Shown: positions 36,793-45,801, counted from the first letter of the stretch. The stretch is 64,000 bases of DNA from Phyllobacterium lublinensis (GCF_020164435.1 NZ_JAIUDQ010000011.1:1-64000), one strand, 5' to 3'. Translations and numbers: made by a program. Notes: generated by a model from the letters alone, not told the origin.

Positions 36793-37515
36793 ATGCCTTT
36801 CGAGCTCTACTATTGGGACGAGATTCAGGGTCGCGGCGAGTTCGTGCGACTAGCCCTCGAAGAGGCGGCTGCAGACTATGTGGACGTGGCGCGCCAGCCC
36901 AGCGGCATGGCTGCAATGATGAAGTTTCTCAAGGGCGCAACCGAAGCGTCCGCGCCGTTCGCGCCACCATTCCTGAAAGACGGCGACTTGATCGTGTCGC
37001 ATGTCGCCAACATCCTTCTTTACCTCGGGCCCAAACTGGGCCTTGCGCCAAGCCAGGAGTCATTGCGGTTTGTCGCCAATGGCCTCCAGCTGACAATCAC
37101 CGATTTTGTTGCCGAAGTTCATGACACCCACCACCCGCTCTCGACCAACCTCTACTACGAAGATCAGAAGGATGCAGCGAAGCAACGCTCGACTGATTTC
37201 ATCGAGCACCGTATCCCCAAGTTCATGGGCTACTTTGAGCGCACGGTCGAGCGTAACGGCAATGGCGGTGATCATGCCGTTGGAAGCCAGCTAAGCTACG
37301 TGGACCTGTCGCTTTTCCAGGTCATCGAAGGGCTCCGTTACGCCTTTCCGCGCGCGACGAAAGGCTTTGGCGAGCGTTATCCGGCGCTGATGGCCTTACA
37401 TGATGCTGTTGGGAAACGCCCTAACATCAAAGCCTACCTCACCTCCGAGCGCCGGCTCGCCTTCAACGAATCCGGTATCTTCCGCCACTATCCTGAACTC
37501 GACCAGGACGTATGA
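36793..37515 (+). CDS. Glutathione S-transferase family protein
   Basis: 240 residues with an N-terminal thioredoxin-like domain (FELYYWDEIQGRGEFVRLAL, later APPFLKDGDLIVSHVANILLYL) and an all-helical C-terminal domain. It conjugates glutathione to electrophiles, or isomerises or reduces them. AAAGGAGA lies a few bases upstream of ATG 36793. Followed by a gamma-glutamylcyclotransferase-like gene, a glutathione-metabolism pairing. Confidence 0.9.
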   Translation: MPFELYYWDEIQGRGEFVRLALEEAAADYVDVARQPSGMAAMMKFLKGATEASAPFAPPFLKDGDLIVSHVANILLYLGPKLGLAPSQESLRFVANGLQLTITDFVAEVHDTHHPLSTNLYYEDQKDAAKQRSTDFIEHRIPKFMGYFERTVERNGNGGDHAVGSQLSYVDLSLFQVIEGLRYAFPRATKGFGERYPALMALHDAVGKRPNIKAYLTSERRLAFNESGIFRHYPELDQDV

Positions 37516-37579
37516 TGCAAGCGACCTTGCCTGGGTTACACAGGCATCGATATCCCTGTCGAACGTAAGAAAGAGCCGC

Positions 37580-37927
37580 ATGCCCGATCCAGAAATCATT
37601 CACCTTTTTTCCTACGGGACGCTGCAGCTCGATGCAGTACAGATCGCTTCCTTCGGACGGCTGCTTCATGGCATCGATGACAGCATGCCGGGCTTTCGAA
37701 AAGAAATGGTCGAGATCACTGACCCGGAAGTGCTTAAAACCAGCGGGGAGCGCTACCATCCCATCGTTATTCCATCCGATAATCCCGATGACGAAGTGGC
37801 AGGCAAGGTGTTTGAGATCAGCCGCAAGGAGTTGACCGCGGCGGACGCCTATGAAGTGTCCGATTACAAACGAATACAGGTAGTGCTCAGATCGGGTATC
37901 GTTGCGTGGGTCTACGTGAAGGCTTGA
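37580..37927 (+). CDS. Gamma-glutamylcyclotransferase-like (AIG2-type) protein
   Basis: 115 residues. The FSYGTLQ start motif (residues 10-16) and the acidic KELTAADAYEV segment near 95, with the likely catalytic Glu/Asp, define the GGCT fold. Members cyclise gamma-glutamyl peptides or gamma-glutamylamines to 5-oxoproline. Its 3' end overlaps the convergent azoR gene by 16 bases. Confidence 0.85.
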   Translation: MPDPEIIHLFSYGTLQLDAVQIASFGRLLHGIDDSMPGFRKEMVEITDPEVLKTSGERYHPIVIPSDNPDDEVAGKVFEISRKELTAADAYEVSDYKRIQVVLRSGIVAWVYVKA

Positions 37928-38577
37928 GAGGATAGCTGTTCCGCGGCTTTGATGGCATCTCCATGCCTGTCGCCAGCGACGGTGAAATACTCTTCCAGCG
38001 CCTGATCTGTTTTGGCCCTGGTCTCGGCCAGGGTATCGGGGCTGGACCCTGTACCCTGAACGGAAAAGAAAGTCAGATCATGCAACCCGATGAGGCCAAG
38101 GATCGCTTTGAGATATGGCGTCAGGAAATCGGGCTGGCGCGCGCGTTCTCCGGAAAATCGGCCCCCGGATGCAATCGCGATGAAGACTGGACGATCGCGC
38201 AGCGTGCCTACTTTGCCTGCCGGGGTGATATTGAAGGTCCTGCGGGCACGAACGACGTGATCTATCCACGCCTTGAGCACCGATGGTACGGTCAGGTTAT
38301 GCATTGGTGTTGAAATGACGACAACATCCGCACATTCGAGTTCCTGGACCAATGTCTCGGACTGGGCCATTGAACCCTCCCGGGATACATCCTCGGACGA
38401 TGCTTGCGATATCGCGTAGTTTTCATCGACATGCCCCAAGGAACCGCCGCCAATCGCCCGGCTTATGACAACCGCCTTTGGTTCCTTGCGCACAAGATGA
38501 CCTATGATCTTTTGTGCAAGCTGGTAACTTTCGGAGGCTCGCCCGCGTGGGCTGCAACTGACATGCAGGATTTTCAT
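37912..38577 (-). CDS. azoR: FMN-dependent NADH-azoreductase
   Basis: 221 residues of the flavodoxin-like AzoR family: FMN phosphate loop SCSPRGRASES (8-18), STPMHNLTVPSVLKAWIDHVV in the middle and IASGGRFSG. A quinone and azo reductase using NADH, involved in quinone or thiol stress. It is divergent from the MocR regulator; direct repeats in the gap suggest it is a target. Confidence 0.92.
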   Translation of the reverse strand: MKILHVSCSPRGRASESYQLAQKIIGHLVRKEPKAVVISRAIGGGSLGHVDENYAISQASSEDVSREGSMAQSETLVQELECADVVVISTPMHNLTVPSVLKAWIDHVVRARRTFNITPAGKVGTLRDRPVFIAIASGGRFSGERARQPDFLTPYLKAILGLIGLHDLTFFSVQGTGSSPDTLAETRAKTDQALEEYFTVAGDRHGDAIKAAEQLSSQAFT

Positions 38578-38647
38578 GACCGATCCATTTCCTACGGCTG
38601 ACCTTCTTGAAGTGCCTTATCCTACGAACCCGATGCCCCCCATCAAA

Positions 38648-38683
38648 GGTCCATGAATGGAAACAACGGCTGGTCCATGATGG
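38648..38683. promoter_or_regulatory. Direct repeats, candidate MocR sites
   Basis: GGTCCATGAATGG (38648-38660) and GGTCCATGATGG (38672-38683) are direct repeats 24 bases apart in the azoR/mocR divergent gap. MocR regulators commonly bind direct repeats. A further copy, ATGGACC on the opposite strand, is at 40298-40304 before the AhpD-like gene. Confidence 0.55.
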
Positions 38684-38817
38684 AGTTAAATCGCGCGTGT
38701 TTGTCGGCATCCTACGGTCATTGGGAATACGGAAATATTTCACTTTTATGCACTTGACCCGGGCAGCCATCGCGTGACGTATTCACTCATCGAAAACATT
38801 GGCTGGGCCATGACATC

Positions 38818-40239
38818 GTGAAGACCAGCGACATCTCCCCTTTGGATCCAACGGCGGCCACCCCATTTTACCGACAGGTATACGACCGGTTTCGGGCTGC
38901 CATCGCAAGCGGATTACTGAAGCCGGGTGACCGGATTCCCTCTTCACGCGCGTTGACAAAGGAATTGGGGCTGGCGAGAGGCACGATCGAAACGGCCTAT
39001 TCCCTGCTGGCCGCCGAAGGGTACATTGAAGCCCGCGGGCAGGCAGGTACCATCGTGACACCGGGTCTCAAGCCGCGGACATTGATCGACAGCCCATTAC
39101 CCAGATCCAGTGTTGTTTCGACCAGCTTGCGACCAGATTCGATATTGCCTTTCCAGATGGGCCTGCCCGCTCTGGACGCGTTTCCCCGGAAAATTTGGGC
39201 GCGTTTGGGCGCGCGGTGTGTTCGGGCCATGCAACCGTCAGACATGGTTCACCCCTCTGTGCACGGATTGCCGGGACTGCGCAGCGAGATAGCATCGTAT
39301 CTCCAGGTTTCGCGCGGGATCAGCTGCTCTCCATCCCAGGTATTCATAACCTCCGGATATAGGAATACGATTGCGCTGGTTGCCCACGTCCTATTGAGGG
39401 TCGGGGATCGCGTTTGGCTTGAAGACCCGGGATATCCCCCCACACGCGAAATACTGGGGCAGATGAACATTGCTTCCGTTGCGGTGCCTGTGGATCGGGA
39501 TGGCATAGTCATTTCCGCCGCCATCAAGGCCGCACCACGAGCGCGTGCCGCTGTCACCACACCCGCTCACCAAAGTCCCTTGGGTGTTTCGCTAGCCTTG
39601 CCCCGCCGCCTCGAACTGTTGGACTGGGCCGTGCGGAATGGCGCATGGGTGATCGAGGACGATTACGATGGGGAATACAGATATGTGAGCCGTCCTCTGC
39701 CGGCTCTAAAGAGTTTGGATCGCGACGGCCGCGTGCTTTATGCCGGAACATTCAGCAAGGTGCTATTTCCCGGCATTCGACTTGCATACCTGGTCGTGCC
39801 GCTTGAGCTCGTCGAGCGATTCGAGCAAATCAGCGACGTTTTGGCCGGTGGCAGCCCTCAGATTACCCAAGCCATCGTAACCGCGTTCATCCGTGAAGGG
39901 CATTTCGCACGGCATATCCAACGCATGCGCAAGCTTTATGCCGGGCGTCGCGAGGCGGCGGCAGCAGGGCTGGAAAGCGTGCTCGGGAAGCACATGCGAA
40001 TTGATGATCAGCCGGGGGGAATGCATCTGATCCTGCGGCTGTTGGGCCAACAGTCGGACCGTCGGCTTTCTGCCCGGATGCGCGAGGCGGGCCTCTATGC
40101 CGAAGCGTTATCGAATTGGACAACGGATGCCAGTTCAGGTTCGGCCTTGCTTCTCAATTTTACGAATATCGACTCTCAGCGCACCGCCGAAACCCTTGCG
40201 CGCCGAATATTGCCGCTGATCGATGGACGTTCATCGTAG
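38818..40239 (+). CDS. MocR family regulator (GntR HTH fused to aminotransferase)
   Basis: 473 residues. N-terminal GntR winged helix (PGDRIPSSRALTKELGLARG, about 38-57) joined to a fold type I aminotransferase domain (WVIEDDYDGEYRY; PLP lysine in TFSKVLFPGIRL). MocR proteins use PLP or its amino adducts as effectors. GTG 38818 is the start, with a weak ribosome site. Likely regulates azoR and the AhpD-like gene downstream. Confidence 0.93.
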   Translation: MKTSDISPLDPTAATPFYRQVYDRFRAAIASGLLKPGDRIPSSRALTKELGLARGTIETAYSLLAAEGYIEARGQAGTIVTPGLKPRTLIDSPLPRSSVVSTSLRPDSILPFQMGLPALDAFPRKIWARLGARCVRAMQPSDMVHPSVHGLPGLRSEIASYLQVSRGISCSPSQVFITSGYRNTIALVAHVLLRVGDRVWLEDPGYPPTREILGQMNIASVAVPVDRDGIVISAAIKAAPRARAAVTTPAHQSPLGVSLALPRRLELLDWAVRNGAWVIEDDYDGEYRYVSRPLPALKSLDRDGRVLYAGTFSKVLFPGIRLAYLVVPLELVERFEQISDVLAGGSPQITQAIVTAFIREGHFARHIQRMRKLYAGRREAAAAGLESVLGKHMRIDDQPGGMHLILRLLGQQSDRRLSARMREAGLYAEALSNWTTDASSGSALLLNFTNIDSQRTAETLARRILPLIDGRSS

Positions 40240-40365
40240 CGGATGAACGCCAGCCATTCTCAGGAACGGAACCATGGCCCAGTCCGGAATGCCAGATATG
40301 GACCTTCTGATATAGTCCGAGATACAGCACCATGGAGCCCTCCAAACAACAAGTGAGAGCTCGTC

Positions 40366-40851
40366 ATGAATAACCGTATCGATTATGCCAAAGCATCACC
40401 GGAAGGTTTCAAAGCCTTTGGTGGAGTTTACGTCACTGTTCATAACAGTGGTCTTCCCAAGGAACTTATCAATCTCGTGTATCTGCGCGTTTCACAATTG
40501 AATGGCTGCGCCTATTGCATAGACATGCACTCCCGCGACCTTGTCAAACTCGGCGTGGAGCTGGAAAAGCTCGTACTTGTCCCCGTGTGGCGCGATGCGG
40601 GTGGGGTCTTCAATCCTCGCGAACGCAGCGCCTTTGCCTGGGCGGAAACCGTAACTCGCGTCGCCGAAACAGGTATTCCCGATGCTGACTACGAGGCTGC
40701 CGCCGCCGAATTCAGCGAGAAGGAACTCGCAGATCTCACCTATGCGATTGGCTTGATGAATGCCTTCAACCGGTTCGGGATTGCCTTCCGCTCGACACCA
40801 GCTGCTGCCGCAAAGCTCGAAGCGCCAGCAAGGGCTCGGGCTTCCGCATAA
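40366..40851 (+). CDS. AhpD-like carboxymuconolactone decarboxylase family protein
   Basis: 161 residues. The NGCAYCIDMHSRDL segment (about 46-59) carries the redox CxxC and His of AhpD-type alkylhydroperoxidases. Such genes are very often paired with a MocR regulator, as here. It probably reduces organic peroxides or acts as a thiol oxidoreductase. Cytoplasmic. Confidence 0.92.
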   Translation: MNNRIDYAKASPEGFKAFGGVYVTVHNSGLPKELINLVYLRVSQLNGCAYCIDMHSRDLVKLGVELEKLVLVPVWRDAGGVFNPRERSAFAWAETVTRVAETGIPDADYEAAAAEFSEKELADLTYAIGLMNAFNRFGIAFRSTPAAAAKLEAPARARASA

Positions 40852-40881
40852 CGCTTCCTGAGCAAGAAACGCTTAACAACT

Positions 40882-40905
40882 TTCGCCAGCTGGAACGCTG
40901 GCGAA
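40882..40905 (+). promoter_or_regulatory. Hairpin immediately upstream of sugE
   Basis: TTCGCCAGC (40882-40890) and its exact complement (40897-40905) form a 9-bp stem with a TGGAAC loop, ending 6-18 bases before the candidate start codons of sugE. It could mask the ribosome site or stop read-through from the AhpD-like gene. Confidence 0.6.
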
Positions 40906-40923
40906 CAACGAATGGATATGAAC

Positions 40924-41244
40924 ATGGCATGGGTACTCCTCAGCATCGCGGGAATTCTCGAGATAGCTTTCGCAATGTGTATGAAGTGGTCGGAAGGTTT
41001 CACGCGCTTGATACCGGCAATGGTTACGGTCGCAACCGGATTGTCGAGCGTCGTGCTTCTTTCACTCTCGTTGAAAACATTGCCAGTCGGAACTGGCTAC
41101 GCGGTCTGGACTGGGATCGGCGCGGCTGGCACGGCCATTCTCGGCATGGCTGTATTCGGCGACTCCGCAGCGCCAATGAGGATATTCTGTATTGCGCTCA
41201 TTCTAGGTGGAGTTGTCGGGCTAAGGCTCGTGTCGGGTAATTGA
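40924..41244 (+). CDS. sugE: Small multidrug resistance protein SugE/Gdx
   Basis: 106 residues with four membrane helices. [20 protein letters not shown] carries the essential Glu of the first helix, and KWSEGFTR is the SugE-type loop. Members of the Gdx subtype export guanidinium in exchange for protons. ATG 40924 is chosen from the family start MAW; ATG 40912 or 40918 would add a few residues. No guanidine riboswitch is recognisable upstream. Confidence 0.9.
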   Translation: MAWVLLSIAGILEIAFAMCMKWSEGFTRLIPAMVTVATGLSSVVLLSLSLKTLPVGTGYAVWTGIGAAGTAILGMAVFGDSAAPMRIFCIALILGGVVGLRLVSGN

Positions 41245-41282
41245 AGCGGTAGCCGACACAACCCGGGCCGGCCATGGAGTCA

Positions 41283-42017
41283 TCAGTTTGGAGGTCGTTC
41301 CAGCAATGTCAGGCAGTCGATGTTGGAGCCATCGAATTTCCAGTCGACTATCTGTTGCTTGAGCACGCGCAGCCCCTCTTTTGCGGCGTAATGTTCGAAC
41401 AGTTCCTTCGACATGAAGTTGCGCCAGCCGGGGCTCGCCTTGTGGCTCCCCGTCGGATTGTCGACCAGATTGGAATGATGCAGGAATGCGCGTCCTGTCC
41501 CTGGGCGCAGAACGCGCCGGAACTCCCTGAGATATTCCCGTACCACGTCACTGTCGAAATGGACCATTGCATCGAAGCAATAGGCGAAGGTCAATTCTCC
41601 GGCGTCGAAAAAATCAAGGGAATAGCCATTGGTTAGATGATAATGGACCGCCGGATTGTCACCGAACCGCGCCTGGCAAAAATCGATGTTCTCCTGGTTG
41701 ATATCGACGATGTGCAGTTCTTCGACGAGCGGGAGGAGTTTCACCGAATTGCGCCCGTGCCCCGCCGCGAGGTCCATCGTTATCGAAAAATCCGTATGTT
41801 TCCTGTGGGGTCCGATGAAGGGCCAGATGATGCCGCTCCAGTGCTTGTCCATCCCTGTCTCGGCGTCGTCGTAGTAGGCAGCATGGCGCCAGTCCCGCCC
41901 GACATACTGGGCCGCGCTATCGAGGGAAGAAGGCTTTACGTTTACAGCAGTTTCCTCTGGCATTTGTCTTACCTCCAGGGTCTCTGTTTGCGTTTTGACC
42001 ATGGCGTCCTGTGTCAT
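41283..42017 (-). CDS. Class I SAM-dependent methyltransferase
   Basis: 244 residues. Motif I is MDLAAGHGRNS (about 82-92), followed by HIVDINQENIDFC and AYCFDAMVHFD. Methyltransferase domain of the type 11/25 group; substrate unknown. It is convergent with sugE and divergent from the LCP gene. Related proteins are found near polysaccharide genes, but nothing here proves that. Confidence 0.87.
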   Translation of the reverse strand: MTQDAMVKTQTETLEVRQMPEETAVNVKPSSLDSAAQYVGRDWRHAAYYDDAETGMDKHWSGIIWPFIGPHRKHTDFSITMDLAAGHGRNSVKLLPLVEELHIVDINQENIDFCQARFGDNPAVHYHLTNGYSLDFFDAGELTFAYCFDAMVHFDSDVVREYLREFRRVLRPGTGRAFLHHSNLVDNPTGSHKASPGWRNFMSKELFEHYAAKEGLRVLKQQIVDWKFDGSNIDCLTLLERPPN

Positions 42018-42162
42018 GCCTGCACCAGGTCGTCACTAACCGAGAATTGAACTTGCGCTTGAAATCCGGCTAAGTCGCGTCAAGATGAGAAAAATGGAGC
42101 CGGGGATCGTGGATGCTGTGCTTCTCACGCAGCTTTGAACGTCCAGCCCCGCTCCGCGGAGC

Positions 42163-43272
42163 ATGGACGTGAGCAGCGGGCCAAATGACGGGTCAGCCCC
42201 AAAGGGCAAACTCCAGCCTCGCCACTGGCTGTCACGGCTGGCTTTGGTGACCACCATCATTCTCGTGATAACCGGGCTGGCTTATGCAAAACTATCCGGC
42301 AACATAACGCATGTCGAGATTGCGCGGGAGGATTTGGGCGATGTCCGTCCCCCCAAGCCCTCGTCCCCGGTGCTGAACATTCTGGTGATAGGTTCCGACC
42401 AGCGCGCCGGCAATGATACCGTGCATGGCGATTTTTCCGGACAGCGTGCCGATACGATCATGCTCGTCCACCTCTCGCACACACGCAATGACGTCACCAT
42501 CGTCAGCTTCCCGCGGGACTCGCTGGTCCAGCTTCCGGCTTGCCGCTCACGGGAGGGCCTGCCAGGCCAAAAGAAACGTCTCGGCATGATCAACGCCTCG
42601 TTCAACCTAGGCGGGATCGCCTGCATCTGGAAGACCGTGGAAAATCTCACCGGCATCCACATCGATCACGTCATCAAGTTTGACTTCGCCGGCTTCAAGG
42701 AAATGGTCGATGCGTTGGGTGGGGTGAACCTTTGCTTCCCTGAAGCCGTTCGCGACACCTATGGCGACCTCGACCTGCCGGCTGGTCTACAGACACTGCA
42801 GGGAGACCAGGCCCTGGCATATGTCAGGGCTCGGCACGGACTTGGCGATGGGTCGGATATCGGGCGCATCCAGCGCCAGCAGCAATTCTTCGCCGCCATG
42901 GTGAAGAAGGCAGTAAGCGCCGAAACCCTGTTCAACCCGGTCCGCCTCCTCCGCTTCTTGAATGCAGCGACCAAATCCGTCACCGCAGATCCCGGCCTCA
43001 CCCCCGGCGTGCTCGTAGGGCTGGCAGTCGCCGCTCGAGGGCTGTCGTCCGACAGCATCCATTTTGTGACAACGCCATGGCGCTACTCTGCCATTTATCC
43101 TGGCCGTGTGGAGTGGGTGAAGGGCCCTGCCAGAAAGCTGTTCCGGCTCATCGCGGTGGACCAGCCCCTCATCCCTTCAAAGGCAAAGGGTGTCCAACCC
43201 GCCGCGGCTGCCCTACCATGCTCCGTCGGGTTTCCCAAGGCGCCTGCATTGGTGACAACCACTGAGCATTGA
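42163..43272 (+). CDS. LytR-CpsA-Psr (LCP) family protein
   Basis: 369 residues. Short cytoplasmic N-terminus, one membrane helix (about 25-43, LALVTTIILVITGLAYAKL), then an extracytoplasmic LCP domain: ILVIGSDQR, RADTIMLVHL, VSFPRDSL, MINASFNLGG and RARHGLGDGSDIGRIQRQQ. LCP enzymes transfer undecaprenyl-linked glycopolymers to peptidoglycan in Gram-positive bacteria and to arabinogalactan in actinobacteria. The motif wording is actinobacterial in style. ATG 42163 is directly preceded by the palindrome GCTCCGCGGAGC. Presence in an alphaproteobacterium suggests horizontal acquisition. Confidence 0.9.
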   Translation: MDVSSGPNDGSAPKGKLQPRHWLSRLALVTTIILVITGLAYAKLSGNITHVEIAREDLGDVRPPKPSSPVLNILVIGSDQRAGNDTVHGDFSGQRADTIMLVHLSHTRNDVTIVSFPRDSLVQLPACRSREGLPGQKKRLGMINASFNLGGIACIWKTVENLTGIHIDHVIKFDFAGFKEMVDALGGVNLCFPEAVRDTYGDLDLPAGLQTLQGDQALAYVRARHGLGDGSDIGRIQRQQQFFAAMVKKAVSAETLFNPVRLLRFLNAATKSVTADPGLTPGVLVGLAVAARGLSSDSIHFVTTPWRYSAIYPGRVEWVKGPARKLFRLIAVDQPLIPSKAKGVQPAAAALPCSVGFPKAPALVTTTEH

Positions 43273-43327
43273 CATGGCTGTCACCTTTTGCTGCGGAACC
43301 TGGGCGCACTGCTAGCCTCTGTAGCGG

Positions 43328-44317
43328 TCAATCCATCTGGACGTTGGCATCCTTCACGACAGGCGTCCACTTGGCGATTTCCGCCTTCACATGCGCCGAC
43401 AATTCCTCCGGTGTAGAACCGACGATCGTGGCACTGAACTCTTTCATACGTTCGACTACAGCGGGATCCTGCATGGCCTTGTTCGCCGCTTCATTCAGTT
43501 TTGCGATCACTTCGGGTGGTGTTCCCGCCGGCGCAAACAGGGCGTTCCAGGTATAGGTCTCATATCCGGGAATCGTTTCTGCAATCGTCGGCAAGTCAGG
43601 GAAGGATTGTGCCTTGTCCTTGGTGGTCACACCGAGCGCGCGCAATGTTCCCGCCTTGATATGCGACGATGAGGAAGGCAGGTTGTCGAACATGATCGGC
43701 ACCTGATTTCCGATCACGTCATTCAGAGCGGGTCCCGCTCCCTTGTATGGGATGTGCTGCATGGATACGCCCGCCATCTTCTTGAACAACTCACCGGACA
43801 GATGAAGCGGCGTGCCATTGCCTGAAGAGGCATAGCTGTACTTGTCTGGATTTGCCTTCAGGAGATCGACGAGTTCCTGGACGGTTTTCACTGGCAGTTC
43901 GGGGTTGACGACAAGCACGTTGGGAACAACGACCAGCAGCGATATTGGGGCAAAGTCCTTTTCGGCATCATATGGCTTGGTCTTCAGGATGAGCGGGTTC
44001 AGCGCATGGGTCGCTACCGTGCCCATGAGGATCGTATAGCCATCCGGCTCGGCCCTTGTAACATTGGCCGCACCAAGGCTGCCTCCTCCGCCGCCGACGT
44101 TTTGTACGATCACCTGCTGGCCGAGCAGTTCCGACATTTTTCCTGCGATCACGCGTGCGACAACGTCCGTCGAGCCGCCGGCCGCAAAGGGCACAACCAT
44201 CGTCACGACGCGGTCCGGGAAAGTTTGCGATAGTGCCGTCCCACTAAAAGCCACTGCCGACAGAATTGAAATTCCAATGGCAAGACTCGCACGCCGGGTG
44301 ATCCCAAATAAAGACAT
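43328..44317 (-). CDS. Tripartite tricarboxylate (TctC/Bug) binding protein
   Basis: 329 residues from ATG 44317, with AGGAGG seven bases upstream. Signal peptide (RRASLAIGISILSAVAFSG), mature start near QTFPDRVV, and the Bug signature VPFAAGGSTDVVARV. Periplasmic receptor for a carboxylate. The TctA and TctB membrane genes are not nearby, so it is an orphan receptor, a common state for this family in Burkholderiales but less so here. Confidence 0.93.
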   Translation of the reverse strand: MSLFGITRRASLAIGISILSAVAFSGTALSQTFPDRVVTMVVPFAAGGSTDVVARVIAGKMSELLGQQVIVQNVGGGGGSLGAANVTRAEPDGYTILMGTVATHALNPLILKTKPYDAEKDFAPISLLVVVPNVLVVNPELPVKTVQELVDLLKANPDKYSYASSGNGTPLHLSGELFKKMAGVSMQHIPYKGAGPALNDVIGNQVPIMFDNLPSSSSHIKAGTLRALGVTTKDKAQSFPDLPTIAETIPGYETYTWNALFAPAGTPPEVIAKLNEAANKAMQDPAVVERMKEFSATIVGSTPEELSAHVKAEIAKWTPVVKDANVQMD

Positions 44318-44469
44318 TCGCTTTCCTCCTGATGTCGACTCTGGTCGCTGACTTGATTGATTGTTGGATTGTTCGCACAAGGCCAATCAACAGTCTCCCC
44401 GACTGGAAAGCAAGACCTTTACCAGCCAGCACGCCGCCGAACGGAGGCACACTTCCCTAACTGCGACAT

Positions 44470-45660
44470 CTAGTCGAAGTCCACGACCTGATTGTTTAGA
44501 GGCAGTTCCGCCATGTGTTCGCCCGTAAGCTTCGGGTCGATTTTTGCCGGTTGGCCCTCCTGGATCGCATCATCGGAACCGGGAGCGAGTACGCCCTGGC
44601 TCGAAAACCGAGTGAATACAAATGGCAGCCCATCGGCGTCCAAGGGTGAGGGACCATCCATGATATGGAAATGCAGGTGCGGTGCGGTCGAGTTGCCAGT
44701 ATTGCCCAGCAGTCCCAGAACCTGACCGGTCTTGACCTGATCGCCCAGCTTCACTTTCAGGCTACCGCGCTGCATGTGCGCGTAGAAAGCGAATGCGCCG
44801 CCGCCAATGTCGACGACCACCATGTTTCCACCAATATTCTCGGTCGTGATGCCCTTCGCATCTGCACCGGGTATCTGCTCATCGGTTTCATCGTAGAGAT
44901 TGACGACGACACCATCGGCTGCCGCATAAATTGGCGTTCCGTAGTAGGCGTAGCTTGATAGCTTTGAAATTTCGCCAGTAAAGAGATTGCCGGATTCGTC
45001 GATTTTCACCCAATCGATGGCAAAGCGCTCCGGTACACGCAGTTGACCGTTGATGGCCATGACGGCCCCGCGATGGGAGGTTATGCTGTCGCAGCAGCCA
45101 TTTACCGCAACCCAGCCATTCCCTTTAAGGGGCGGTTCAACCACAATTGCTGGACGGCCGATGGGCGTCGCAGCCCCCGTAAATGTAAACGTTGGCGGGA
45201 CAGGGCTGTCAGGTGGCATTGGCGCCGGCTTTCCATCAGTGCCTGAGGCCTGCCGTGTTGCCGCTATCCGTGCCAGTACCGAGGCAGGCAGCTCATCGCC
45301 TTTGCCGAAACTTACATCCATCAGCACCACGGACGTTCCGCCGGGCGGAAGAATATTGCCGGTCCCGCCGTAAGGAATTGTCATTGCCGCAAGCGCGTCA
45401 CCGTCGATTGACCACAGACCCCGCCCTCCTCCGTCGACGGCCTCGACTTTGTCTAGCGTCACGAAGAGCTTGCTCGGGTTGACCACCAGAAGTTCGTAGG
45501 CAAGATGCACGCGGTTGTCCGCGCCGAGTACCGGCCCAGGCGCGATAAGCGGCCGCACTGCGATGGAACTGAAGATTTCATCGGACTTGAGCGATTGCCC
45601 CAAAGCCGTGAGGGGTGAAAGGAGCGCAACCGAAGCCGCAACAACAGGCAATATGCGCAT
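44470..45660 (-). CDS. M23 peptidase-like protein with altered metal site
   Basis: 396 residues from ATG 45660 with GGGGGA upstream; signal peptide MRILPVVAASVALLSPLTAL. An N-terminal beta-rich region (25-185) precedes an M23/LytM fold. YAHMQ and PHLHFHIMDG match the catalytic HxH part, but the HxxxD zinc motif of LytM appears as R212-F-A-I-D216, so one zinc ligand is missing. It is periplasmic and either a non-peptidase cell-wall regulator (EnvC-like) or a divergent peptidase. Confidence 0.85.
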   Translation of the reverse strand: MRILPVVAASVALLSPLTALGQSLKSDEIFSSIAVRPLIAPGPVLGADNRVHLAYELLVVNPSKLFVTLDKVEAVDGGGRGLWSIDGDALAAMTIPYGGTGNILPPGGTSVVLMDVSFGKGDELPASVLARIAATRQASGTDGKPAPMPPDSPVPPTFTFTGAATPIGRPAIVVEPPLKGNGWVAVNGCCDSITSHRGAVMAINGQLRVPERFAIDWVKIDESGNLFTGEISKLSSYAYYGTPIYAAADGVVVNLYDETDEQIPGADAKGITTENIGGNMVVVDIGGGAFAFYAHMQRGSLKVKLGDQVKTGQVLGLLGNTGNSTAPHLHFHIMDGPSPLDADGLPFVFTRFSSQGVLAPGSDDAIQEGQPAKIDPKLTGEHMAELPLNNQVVDFD

Positions 45661-45801
45661 GCACTCGTCCCCCTTGAGTTCCAGCCACACTGCGGTTCCT
45701 CTGGTGAACCAGGGCTGCATCAACCAGTTGATATGCGAATACGTCAAGGCAACTTATACGTTTAAGACAATCCCATCCTCGCGTTAAAATTGCAAGATTG
45801 C

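Noticed and set aside
40852..40911. Guanidine-II riboswitch before sugE
   Set aside because: A hairpin exists but the ACGR tetraloops that define the class are missing.
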